DNA of 21,899 bases. It comes from Myxococcales bacterium. GTDB lineage: Bacteria; Myxococcota; Myxococcia; Myxococcales; Myxococcaceae. The position numbers and the translations under genes are program-made. This document shows, in pieces, positions 1 through 6,665 of the stretch (the stretch's first letter is position 1; each line of letters starts with the position of its first letter). Under the pieces are notes generated by a model. That model was not told the origin of the DNA, did not search any database, and saw nothing but the letters and a program-made list of their open reading frames with translations. The DNA is taken from the NCBI GenBank assembly GCA_009885595.1, contig VFKJ01000706.1:1-21899 (forward strand). The letters run 5' to 3'.

Positions 1-796
1 CGCGCAGGTGGTGCTGGAGGGCACGGTGATCGGCGACGGTACCTTCCGCTCGCGGATCGTCGAGACCAACGCCGCCGGTGACTTCAGGGTGAAGGCGCTG
101 GGTTCGAAGTCGGACGGCAGCTTCCTGCTGACGGTGGTGCCTCCCAAGGGCAGCCGCGCCGCCGCCAGTCAGCGCAAGGTCACCATCAAGGTGACGAAGA
201 ACGCCCTGGGCGTTCCGGTGGGCACGCTGACCCCCACCACCATCAGCCTGGAGGACCGCCTGGTGGCCAGGGGCCAGGTCACCCGGCCCGGTGGCGAGCA
301 GCCGGCCGCGGGCGTGTTCGTTCGCGCGACGTTGCAGGTCGAGACCCGCACCACCACTGAGGAGATGAAGGCGCTCCCCATCGAGCCGGCCGACACCGTC
401 ACCGCGGAAGACGGCAGCTTCGAGCTGCCGCTGGACCCCGGGGTGTGGCGCTTCGAGTACATCCCCGGCGAGCTGCTGCCGCTGTCCAGCCGCCTGGTCA
501 CCATCAAGGCGGCGATCGACGACCGCACCGGCCTCAAGCTGCCCACCCAGACGCTCAGTCCGGTGGAGCTCTCCTTCGGCCGCACGGTCTCGGGCACGGT
601 GACGGGCACGGTGTTCGGCGTGAGCGGCACGGTGGATCAGCCGGTGCCGTACTCCAGCCTGCGGTTCTTCCGCGTCATCAGCGTCGAAGGCCGGCCCGCC
701 TCGATCCTGCTGGGGACCACCATCGCGGACGATCGCGGCAAGTACCAGGTGGTGCTGCCGTCGGTGCGCACGGTGGTCGACGCCGGCCCGCCGTAA
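1..796 (+). CDS. Carboxypeptidase-regulatory-like beta-sandwich protein, 5' partial
   Basis: The reading frame is open from base 2 to the TAA at 794-796, so the start and any signal peptide lie upstream of the window; the first in-frame GTG at base 8 is probably internal. About 264 residues are visible. They are rich in Val, Thr, Gly and Pro and show repeated turns of the form DGSF/DFRV/GKYQV. These include AEDGSFELPL followed by PGVWRFEYIP, and DDRGKYQVVLP near the C-terminus. This is the pattern of carboxypeptidase regulatory-like or other Ig-like beta-sandwich repeats, common in large secreted or lipoprotein-type proteins of myxobacteria. No catalytic motif is visible. It ends 3 bases before the stop of the convergent gene on the minus strand. 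The function is unknown; the fold call is moderately sure. Confidence 0.7.
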   Translation, partial: AQVVLEGTVIGDGTFRSRIVETNAAGDFRVKALGSKSDGSFLLTVVPPKGSRAAASQRKVTIKVTKNALGVPVGTLTPTTISLEDRLVARGQVTRPGGEQPAAGVFVRATLQVETRTTTEEMKALPIEPADTVTAEDGSFELPLDPGVWRFEYIPGELLPLSSRLVTIKAAIDDRTGLKLPTQTLSPVELSFGRTVSGTVTGTVFGVSGTVDQPVPYSSLRFFRVISVEGRPASILLGTTIADDRGKYQVVLPSVRTVVDAGPP

Positions 797-799
797 AGC

Positions 800-1273
800 T
801 CAGGGCTCTGCGCGCTTCTTGAAGTCGTCGACCGTCGGCCCCACCGCGCCGCTGAACTGCACGGACGCCGTGGTGTAGAGGTCGAGCACGCGATCGAGCG
901 AAGTGAAGGCCGCGCGCACGTTCTCGCGGCTCTCCAGCGCGCAGTGTGACTCGAGGGCGCGCTTGCGCTTGAGCCACCCCACGCGGAACTGCAGGAAGCG
1001 CTGATCGGAGTGCCGCACGTCGGCCTCCTCGCCCTGCTTCTGGCGTTGCAGCTCGAGCTCGCCGAACAGGCCGCGGGCCCCCTTCAGGCAGTCGGCCTCC
1101 GATTGCAGCTCCGCCGGCGGGAGATGCTCGGGCGTCATCCGCAGCACCGAGCGGTAGACGCTGAAGATGATCAGGACCGAGAAGCCGATGGTGACGACCA
1201 GGTACACCCCCAGCGACACCGCGCGGAAGCTGCGGAACCGCGGGTCCCTGGGGTCTTCGGCAGGGGCGTTCAT
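800..1273 (-). CDS. Hypothetical single-pass inner-membrane protein
   Basis: This is a 157-residue protein not recognised as a known family. The N-terminus is hydrophilic (MNAPAEDPRDPRF). One clear transmembrane helix follows at about residues 19-41 (core GVYLVVTIGFSVLIIF). The remaining ~115 residues are charged and mostly helical, with two Cys at about residues 63 and 110. The ATG at 1273-1271 overlaps the TGA of the upstream TPR gene (ATGA), so translation is probably coupled. It is the last gene of the minus-strand envelope operon. The C-terminal part is probably periplasmic if the positive-inside rule holds, but the charge distribution is not decisive. Confidence 0.75.
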   Translation of the reverse strand: MNAPAEDPRDPRFRSFRAVSLGVYLVVTIGFSVLIIFSVYRSVLRMTPEHLPPAELQSEADCLKGARGLFGELELQRQKQGEEADVRHSDQRFLQFRVGWLKRKRALESHCALESRENVRAAFTSLDRVLDLYTTASVQFSGAVGPTVDDFKKRAEP

Positions 1274-2211
1274 CGGGTGGCGGGGGCAGGCCCGGGAGCC
1301 ACTGCAGGCGCAGGAGCCACCGGGGCAGCGGGAGCGGTGGGCACGGTGCGCTGCAACCGCGCCAGGAACTGCATGCGGAAGTCACTCGACGGGTAGGTGC
1401 TGAAGGCTTCCTTGGCGGTGGCCACGGCCTGATCTCTCGCGCCCGTCATGTCGTAACACTGCATCAGCATCAGCATGGCGAAGTCACGCAGCTTGGCCTT
1501 CTTGTCGCCGTCGGCAAAGCGGGTGAGGTGCTTGATGGCGTCCTCGAACTTGCGTGACTGGAAGTAGGCGTTGCCCAGGTAGAACGAGGCCTCGATCGCG
1601 TCTTCGGGCACCGGGTCCATGCTCAGGAAGCGGCCCAGCTGCGCGATGGTCTCGGGCCAGTCCTGCCGGCGGAAGGCAGACTTGCCCTTCTCCAGCACCG
1701 CGCCCCCGACTTCCTTGCGCAGCAGCACCGCGCGGTCCTGCAGCACCAGCTTGGAGAAGGTCGACAGCCTGCTTTGATCGAGCTTCTGGAGCGCGTCGAT
1801 GCCCTTGAGCCGCTCCTCGCCCGGCAGCGTGGTCATCTGGCGGTACACCTGGAGCGCCGACTGCTCGGCGGCGGCGACCGAGGTGGCGTCGGCCTTGAGC
1901 TTGTCGATGGTGCCGGTGAGCTCGGTGACCTCTTTCTGCAGGCGGTCCTTCTCTGCGTTGGCGCCGGCGGCGCGGGTGTTGGAGATCACCACCACGCCGG
2001 CCACGCAGAGCGCGGCGAACAGCACGTAGGCCGCGCCCGTGCTGAACCAGGTGCGGCTCTGGAAGGCGTCTTGCTGGCTGGAGACGAGCTTGAGCTCGGC
2101 GTGCAACGTCTTGAGGGCGTTGTCCGTCTTGATCGTCATGTTGCGCGACTCGACGACCTCGCGGCGAATCTCTTCCAGCAGCTTGCTCGAATCGGGGGTC
2201 GTGTCGGACAT
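1270..2211 (-). CDS. Membrane-anchored TPR protein with coiled coil
   Basis: The protein has 313 residues. An N-terminal helical segment of about 50 residues precedes one transmembrane helix at about 58-77 (core AAYVLFAALCVAGVVVI). A coiled coil follows at about 85-115 (EKDRLQKEVTEL...), then TPR-like helical repeats at about 175-265, with the typical pattern in EASFYLGNAYFQSRKFEDAI. The tail is a low-complexity Pro/Ala stretch of about 22 residues. Such proteins usually scaffold envelope complexes; the partner is not known. The start lies 14 bases after the stop of the outer-membrane protein gene, and the stop overlaps the next gene by ATGA. The TPR call is by repeat pattern; the specific role is inference. 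Confidence 0.82.
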   Translation of the reverse strand: MSDTTPDSSKLLEEIRREVVESRNMTIKTDNALKTLHAELKLVSSQQDAFQSRTWFSTGAAYVLFAALCVAGVVVISNTRAAGANAEKDRLQKEVTELTGTIDKLKADATSVAAAEQSALQVYRQMTTLPGEERLKGIDALQKLDQSRLSTFSKLVLQDRAVLLRKEVGGAVLEKGKSAFRRQDWPETIAQLGRFLSMDPVPEDAIEASFYLGNAYFQSRKFEDAIKHLTRFADGDKKAKLRDFAMLMLMQCYDMTGARDQAVATAKEAFSTYPSSDFRMQFLARLQRTVPTAPAAPVAPAPAVAPGPAPATR

Positions 2212-2225
2212 GTCCTGCGCGCTTA

Positions 2226-2870
2226 TCAGAAGCCGGGGACGTCGAGATCACGCTTCGGCGCAGGCGGGAAATAGAAGGTGAACATCGCGCTGAACAAGAC
2301 CCCGCCCACGTTGATCCCGGAGATCGGGGTGTTGCTGCGGGCGTAGACGTAGCGGACGTCGATCCCCACGCCGTATTTGTCGCTGAAGCGGTAGTTGAAC
2401 CCGCCCGAAGCGCTGAGGGCGAGCAGCACCCGCTCGGGGATCTGCGCCGACTTCACGCTGATGTTCGAGAGCAGCGGCCCCGCCTGCAGCGCCAGGTAGG
2501 GCATGAAGCCCTTGAAGAACACGTCGGTACCCACCAGCCGGCCACCGAGCTGGGCCCCGTAGATCGCCGAGGTGTACTCGTCGCGTTGGCCGTCGGGGAG
2601 CGCGAGCGAAAAGGTCTCGAAGCTGCCCAGGAGATCGATCGACAGCTCGATGTTGCGGCTGACGCCGTAGCCGAAGCTGGCGGTCGCCTCGGGGCCACCG
2701 TTGATGCCGGGGATCACCGGCGTGCCGGCGGCCTCGGCCTTGTCGAAGAACCACCAGTTCGGGACCCAGCGGAAACCACCGCCGACCGACACCCGCCCCC
2801 AGCCGTCGATCCCCTCGGCGAACGCGGCCGAGCTTCCGAGCAGCACCACGCACAACCACAGCTTCTTCAT
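2226..2870 (-). CDS. Outer-membrane beta-barrel protein
   Basis: The chosen start is the ATG at 2870-2868, giving 214 residues. It begins with a textbook signal peptide (MKKLWLCVVLLGSSAAFA, cleavage predicted before EG). The mature part alternates hydrophobic and polar residues in short strands rich in Gly, Tyr and Phe (GGGFRWVPNWWFF, GGFNYRFSDKYGVGIDVRYVY, FSAMFTFYF) and ends in Phe, as many BAM-assembled barrels do. Size and pattern suggest an 8-stranded barrel of the OmpW/OmpA-barrel type. The TGA of the upstream gene and this ATG share a base (TGATG), so translation is coupled. A much longer in-frame extension exists upstream but would bypass the signal peptide and overlap two genes. The ligand or partner is unknown. 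Confidence 0.85.
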   Translation of the reverse strand: MKKLWLCVVLLGSSAAFAEGIDGWGRVSVGGGFRWVPNWWFFDKAEAAGTPVIPGINGGPEATASFGYGVSRNIELSIDLLGSFETFSLALPDGQRDEYTSAIYGAQLGGRLVGTDVFFKGFMPYLALQAGPLLSNISVKSAQIPERVLLALSASGGFNYRFSDKYGVGIDVRYVYARSNTPISGINVGGVLFSAMFTFYFPPAPKRDLDVPGF

Positions 2871-3250
2871 CACCAGGTCTTCCAGCCGTCGACGCGCGGC
2901 CGCGAGGCGATCTGCGGAGGGACGGGAGGAACGCGCGCCCCTCGACTCCGCTCGGGATGAGCGGGCGGTGGCACGGTTCGCTGGGGCTGAGCGGGGGGTT
3001 CGGGAGGGGTCATCACGATCGGCGTCGGGGCCACCGGCGCGGCGGCCATCTTCTCCTCGAGCATCTTCACGTACATCTTGAGCTCCGCGAGCGCCTGCTC
3101 GCGCTCCATCAGGCGCCGGAAGAGATCGACCCGGCGCTCCTTCTCGTCCATCAGCTCGGAGTGAAGCTGCATCAACGAAGCCATGGCCTTCTCTGCGTAG
3201 CTCGCAGGGACCAGCTGAGCAGCTGCCTGGGTGGTGAGCGCTTCCATCAT
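2870..3250 (-). CDS. Small coiled-coil protein with Pro-rich tail
   Basis: The start chosen is the ATG at 3250-3248, giving 126 residues. GGGAG at 3263-3259 lies 8 bases before it, and the ATG overlaps the stop of a small upstream gene. A longer frame starts at 3316 but would cover that upstream gene. Residues ~25-65 form an amphipathic helix or coiled coil rich in Glu, Lys, Leu and Met (LMDEKERRVDLFRRLMEREQ). The C-terminal half is Pro/Ala-rich. It includes the peptide AHPERSRGA, which is encoded by a REP-like element at 2938-2964. There is no signal peptide or membrane helix, so it is probably cytoplasmic. No family was recognised. Its place upstream of the beta-barrel and TPR genes suggests a shared envelope role. 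Confidence 0.72.
   Translation of the reverse strand: MMEALTTQAAAQLVPASYAEKAMASLMQLHSELMDEKERRVDLFRRLMEREQALAELKMYVKMLEEKMAAAPVAPTPIVMTPPEPPAQPQRTVPPPAHPERSRGARVPPVPPQIASRPRVDGWKTW
2938..2964. repeat. REP-like short palindromic repeat inside a gene
   Basis: A 27-base unit contains a perfect 6-bp inverted repeat, CCGCTC (2948-2953) and GAGCGG (2959-2964), around a 5-base loop GGGAT, preceded by CCCCTCGACT. On the minus strand it reads as the peptide HPERSRG within the coiled-coil gene. Short elements of this sequence type (…TCGACTCCGCTC…GAGCGG) are scattered in many high-G+C environmental bacteria, and the HPERSRG peptide is a common by-product in predicted proteins. Only one copy was found in this window, so its repetitive nature is knowledge-based, not shown here. 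Confidence 0.6.
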
Positions 3251-3399
3251 TTCTGTTTCTCCCAGATGCAGTCGAGGAACGTGGTGCGTGGACCCATGAG
3301 GCAGACGCGCAGGCAACGCAGCAGGCAGCGCAGCCCGAACTCAGCGACGATGAGGCGGGCATTCGCGAGGACATCTCGACCGCGGATGACACCGTCCAT
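3247..3399 (-). CDS. Small 50-residue protein, first gene of envelope operon
   Basis: A short frame runs from ATG at 3399-3397 to TGA at 3249-3247. It encodes 50 residues beginning MDGVIRGRDVLANARLIVAE and ending CIWEKQK. Three things support it. GAGG at 3408-3405 is spaced 5 bases before the ATG. The stop overlaps the next start in an ATGA junction, as elsewhere in this operon. The protein is also a plausible amphipathic one, with a central stretch of Leu, Cys and Arg (FGLRCLLRCLRVCL) that could form a membrane-associated helix. Four Cys occur in the last ~26 residues. An in-frame GTG two codons upstream is an alternative start. No family could be named. It fills most of what would otherwise look like an intergenic gap. 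Confidence 0.6.
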   Translation of the reverse strand: MDGVIRGRDVLANARLIVAEFGLRCLLRCLRVCLMGPRTTFLDCIWEKQK

Positions 3400-3434
3400 G
3401 GACACCTCGGGCAGCTGCTACAGGGTTGCAGCGA

Positions 3435-3462
3435 ACCGTAGCGGCCCTCGAAGACCCCGCAA
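3435..3462 (-). promoter_or_regulatory. Candidate sigma70-type promoter of the envelope operon
   Basis: On the minus strand, TTGCGG (3462-3457) and TACGGT (3440-3435) are separated by 16 bases. They lie about 36 bases upstream of the small-gene ATG at 3399. The site sits in the only substantial non-coding gap (3400-3471) between the glycosyltransferase stop and this operon. The hexamers match consensus imperfectly, so the call is tentative. Confidence 0.35.
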
Positions 3463-3471
3463 GTTTTCGGC

Positions 3472-4824
3472 TCAGCGCCGCCGGAGCGCGCCGTTGCCCG
3501 CGTCGATGAAGTGCTCGGCGATGAAGGCGCGGCTGGTGGCGCTGAGCTGGTTGCCGCGATTGCCGACCTGGAGGAACTCGCACTGCGGCAGCTGCCGCAG
3601 CAACGTCTGCTGAGAGGCCTCGTCCGCGAAGGCCTCGTCCATCGAGGCGAAGCGCTTTCCCGAGCGCGCGACGTCGACCAGCACCTGGCCGTAGCTGTCG
3701 ATCAGCACCGGAGAGACCAGGGCCGGGCGCTGATCGGCCTGCACCAGCACGTAGTTTTCCAGCGCGCAGGTGCCCGGCTGCAGGGCGAGCGGCGGCGGGG
3801 CGGCAGGTGGGGAGCGGATGGCCAGCGGCCAGTGACTCAGGCCCAGCGCGAGCACGAGGGCCGCGGGGATCCACCCTCTGGGGCCGAGGCGCTCGGAGAG
3901 TCCGGCCAAACCTAAGCCCAGCAGCAGCACGATCAGCGGCGCCACCGCTGCGTCGTATTGGTTCCAGAAGGCCGGGGTGCCGAGGAAGACGGCGACCACC
4001 AGGGCGAGCCCGACGAGCGCGCCTCTCCCCAGCCACCGACGCGCGCCGATCAGCGCGAAGGGGGCCAGCAGCCCCATCAGGACGGTCGCGTCGAGGGAGC
4101 GGGAGACGAACATCTCGCGCAGGCGAACGAGCCGATCGAGATCTCCGTCGGGGGGCCGCCCCGAGTGCACGGTGACCAACTGGAAGAAGGCCTCGGAGGG
4201 CGCGAGCAGCCCGAACGGGAGCACCAGCACCGCGAAGGCGGCCACCGCCCAGAGCACCAGCCTCGTGCGCTGTTCCCGGGGACAGGCGATGAACGCGGTC
4301 ACGCACCACGCCGCGCCCAGCAGCTTGAAGCCCATGGCCAGCGCGCAGAGCACGCCCGCCCCCACCACCTGCCTGCGGCTCGGCTGGTGGCTGAGCAGGA
4401 GGAGCGCGCCCAGGCCCGCGCCGTTCATCAACGGCTCGAGGTAGACGCCGCGATCGGTGAGCACGGTCTCCCACCACAGGCCCAGGAACACCGCGGCCGC
4501 CACGCCCGCCCAGCCGCGCACCAGGCGGCCCACCATCACCACGTTGAGCGAGCCCACGATCACCGCGAGCACCCGCCCGAGGAGCAGCGCCCACTTCGGG
4601 CCGGCGAGGGCCGCGGGCAGCAACCAGAGAATGACCCCGGGAGGGTGCAGGAACGCGAAGTCCCGCCAGGGGAAGCGCCCCTCGAGCACCGTGAGCGCGG
4701 CGGCGACGTAGACACCCTCGTCGTAGTCCACCGCGCCGCTGGCGAGGCGGCCCGGGATCACCCGGACCAGCAAGGCCGTGAGGAAGCCCCCCGCCACCAG
4801 GATCGCGGGCAGGTGTCTCTTCAC
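3472..4824 (-). CDS. GT39/ArnT-like multi-pass glycosyltransferase
   Basis: The protein has 450 residues and about ten hydrophobic helices. After the first helix comes DYDEGVY (Asp35-Glu36 at its core) and then FLHPPG (His60). These match the acidic motif and the HPPG loop of polyprenyl-phosphate-dependent GT-C glycosyltransferases of the PMT/ArnT/GT39 clan. In that family an acidic residue in the first periplasmic loop acts in sugar transfer from a lipid-linked donor. The C-terminal ~100 residues are soluble and probably periplasmic. The acceptor (protein, lipid A or polysaccharide) cannot be read from the sequence. The ATG overlaps the mutL stop by four bases (ATGA), so the two are co-translated, an odd functional pairing. 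The family is fairly sure; the substrate is unknown. Confidence 0.8.
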   Translation of the reverse strand: MKRHLPAILVAGGFLTALLVRVIPGRLASGAVDYDEGVYVAAALTVLEGRFPWRDFAFLHPPGVILWLLPAALAGPKWALLLGRVLAVIVGSLNVVMVGRLVRGWAGVAAAVFLGLWWETVLTDRGVYLEPLMNGAGLGALLLLSHQPSRRQVVGAGVLCALAMGFKLLGAAWCVTAFIACPREQRTRLVLWAVAAFAVLVLPFGLLAPSEAFFQLVTVHSGRPPDGDLDRLVRLREMFVSRSLDATVLMGLLAPFALIGARRWLGRGALVGLALVVAVFLGTPAFWNQYDAAVAPLIVLLLGLGLAGLSERLGPRGWIPAALVLALGLSHWPLAIRSPPAAPPPLALQPGTCALENYVLVQADQRPALVSPVLIDSYGQVLVDVARSGKRFASMDEAFADEASQQTLLRQLPQCEFLQVGNRGNQLSATSRAFIAEHFIDAGNGALRRR

Positions 4825-6569
4825 CGCGCGCCGGTACGAGCGTCGAGATCGAGCAGCGGCACGTCGCTCACCACCACCACCGAGCGGACGGCGGGCACTG
4901 AGAAGTCAGCCTGGTCGAGCTGGGTGAGCAAGGTCTTCACCTCGGCCTGCGTCATGGTGCGCAGCGGCTCGGAGCCGACCGCGTGCGCCAAAGCCCGCAG
5001 GGCCGCGTCATCGTCCGGCGAGTTCGCGAGCAACGAAAGCCAGCTCCCCACCTCGGTGGGCTCCAGCTCGGGGGGCACGCGCTTGACCGCCAGGGTGTCC
5101 CCGCCGAACTCTTCCACCTCGACGCCGTAGGTCGCGAGGCGCTCCCGCGCCGCGAGGATGGAGGGCGCCGCGGGTGAAGTCACGGTGGTAGAGAACAGCG
5201 TCGCCGCCGCGTCGCTCAGCGTGCCCGCGCGGAAGCGGGTGCGCAGCCCCTCGAGCACCACCCGCTCGCGCACCGCGCGGGGATCGAGCACCACCAGCGA
5301 GCCACCAGGGCCCTCGCACACCCAGAAGCGCCTGCCCAGCTCGCCCAAGAAGCGCAGCGCGCTGAAGTACCCGGGCGGCGGCGCTTCGTTGAGCATCGGG
5401 CGCGCGGTGCCGTAGGGCTCGCGGCCCGGGGCGTCGAGCACGGACCTCATCGAGGGCGCGCCCAGCTCGAGGGCGAGGCCGGGGGTTTCTTGCGCGCGGG
5501 CGAGGAAGCGATCGACGGCCTGGGCGTAGTGGGCGTTGAGCTCGTCTCCCACCGGCGCGCCCGGGTTCTGCCGCCAGGGCGCGGCCTTGAGCGCGCGCGT
5601 CACCGCCGCCGAGAGCGCCTCGGTGATGCTGCGCGGATCGGAGAAGCGCACCTCGAGCTTCTGCGGGTGCACGTTGACGTCGACCGACGCGGGCTCGACG
5701 TCGATGAAGATCGCGCACACCGGCTGGCGCCCGGGTGGCAACGAGTCCTGGAAGGCGCGCTGCACCGCCGAGTTGACGCCGCGATCGCGCACGTAGCGGC
5801 GGTTGACGAAGGTGTAGAGCGCGCGCGCCGTGGCGAGGGTGAACTCGGGCGAGGCGATGAAGCCGTGCACGTGCACCCCGAGCCTGCGCTCGTCGATCTC
5901 GAGCAGGTGCGGCTCGACTTCACTGCCCAGCAGCGCGGCGATGCGCTCCTGCGGCCGCCGGGGCGTGGCCGGGCTTGCGATCAGCAGCTTGCCGCCGTGC
6001 TCGAGGAAGAAGCCCACCTCAGGGTGCGCGAGCGCCAGGCGCGTCACCGCTTCTTCGCAGTGAATGAGCTCGGTCGACTCGCGCTTGAGGAACTTGCGAC
6101 GCGCGGGCACGTTGAAGAACAGGTCGAGCACGTCGATGCGGGTGCCGCCCGGCGGGGGTGCGTCTTCGATGACGGGCGCGCTCCCCCCTTCGATGGTGAT
6201 GCGGGTCGCCACCGGCGCCCCCGGCTCGCTCGTGATCATCGAGAACCGGGACACCGAGGCGATGGAGGGGATGGCCTCCCCCCGGAAACCCTTGGTGAGG
6301 ATGTGGAAGAGCCCGTCGGCGTCGAGCAGCTTGCTGGTGGCGTGGCGCTCGAGGCTCAGGAGCGCGTCTTCGCGCGACATGCCGTGGCCGTCGTCGATCA
6401 CCGCGATCGCCCCCAGGCCGCCCTCGGACAGCAGCACCTTCACGGTGGTGGCGCCGGCGTCGATGGCGTTCTCCGCCAGCTCCTTCACCACGCTCGCGGG
6501 GCGCTCGACCACCTCGCCGGCGGCGATCTGGTTGATGAGCTCATCGCTGAGGCGGCGAATTCGACCCAT
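4821..6569 (-). CDS. mutL: DNA mismatch repair protein MutL
   Basis: MutL couples mismatch recognition by MutS to strand incision, using ATP-driven dimer closure. The N-terminal GHKL ATPase is intact: NQIAAGEVVERP, KELAENAIDAG with the catalytic Glu at 30, IDDGHGM, GFRGEAIPSIASVS, and GTRIDVLDLFFNVPARRKFLK. The transducer domain runs to about residue 330, followed by a linker and a C-terminal dimerisation domain. The start chosen is the ATG at 6569-6567 (582 residues), which puts MGRIRRLSDELINQIAAGE at the usual position; a GTG two codons upstream is possible. In the C-terminal domain the endonuclease motif DQHA(X)2E(X)4E reads DPRAVRERVVLE at residues 429-440, and the later ACH and CPHGRP metal motifs are not recognisable. 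Nicking activity is therefore doubtful. Confidence 0.95.
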   Translation of the reverse strand: MGRIRRLSDELINQIAAGEVVERPASVVKELAENAIDAGATTVKVLLSEGGLGAIAVIDDGHGMSREDALLSLERHATSKLLDADGLFHILTKGFRGEAIPSIASVSRFSMITSEPGAPVATRITIEGGSAPVIEDAPPPGGTRIDVLDLFFNVPARRKFLKRESTELIHCEEAVTRLALAHPEVGFFLEHGGKLLIASPATPRRPQERIAALLGSEVEPHLLEIDERRLGVHVHGFIASPEFTLATARALYTFVNRRYVRDRGVNSAVQRAFQDSLPPGRQPVCAIFIDVEPASVDVNVHPQKLEVRFSDPRSITEALSAAVTRALKAAPWRQNPGAPVGDELNAHYAQAVDRFLARAQETPGLALELGAPSMRSVLDAPGREPYGTARPMLNEAPPPGYFSALRFLGELGRRFWVCEGPGGSLVVLDPRAVRERVVLEGLRTRFRAGTLSDAAATLFSTTVTSPAAPSILAARERLATYGVEVEEFGGDTLAVKRVPPELEPTEVGSWLSLLANSPDDDAALRALAHAVGSEPLRTMTQAEVKTLLTQLDQADFSVPAVRSVVVVSDVPLLDLDARTGAR

Positions 6570-6665
6570 TCCCACCCAGCCGATAGCAGCGGAACGCTGC
6601 GCGAGACAGACGGAAGCGAACGGTGGCCGATTGGCGAGCCTCCGTTACACTGCCAACCCGAAGCG
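6570..6665. other. Divergent intergenic region between mutL and moxR
   Basis: These 96 bases separate two divergently transcribed operons and must carry both promoters. The plus-strand side has a -10-like TACACT at 6646-6651. The minus-strand side has GGTGGGA immediately before the mutL ATG but no convincing hexamer pair. No strong terminator or operator palindrome was seen. Confidence 0.5.
6624..6651 (+). promoter_or_regulatory. Candidate promoter for the moxR operon
   Basis: TACACT at 6646-6651 resembles a -10 element. The best upstream partner at normal spacing is TGGCCG at 6624-6629 (16-base spacer), which matches -35 consensus weakly. The ATG at 6666 lies 14 bases after the -10 with no Shine-Dalgarno sequence between, suggesting a leader of only about 7 bases. 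Confidence 0.35.

Noticed and set aside
2871..3392. N-terminal extension of the outer-membrane barrel gene
   Set aside because: It would place the signal peptide in the middle of the protein and overlap two other genes; the extension reads as low-complexity sequence.
3341..4594. 417-residue frame on the same strand as the glycosyltransferase, in another reading frame
   Set aside because: Arg/Ala/Gly-rich shadow; the overlapping frame has the DE and HPPG motifs and regular membrane helices.
6631..6651. TTGGCG as a -35 for the TACACT hexamer ahead of moxR
   Set aside because: The spacing is only 9 bases, far too short for a sigma70-type promoter.
5490..6665. Long open frame upstream of the MoxR start, in frame with it, antisense to mutL
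   Set aside because: It is a high-G+C shadow of mutL: the peptide is Arg/Gly/Glu/His-rich without domain character, while the opposite strand encodes every MutL ATPase motif. MoxR starts naturally at 6666.
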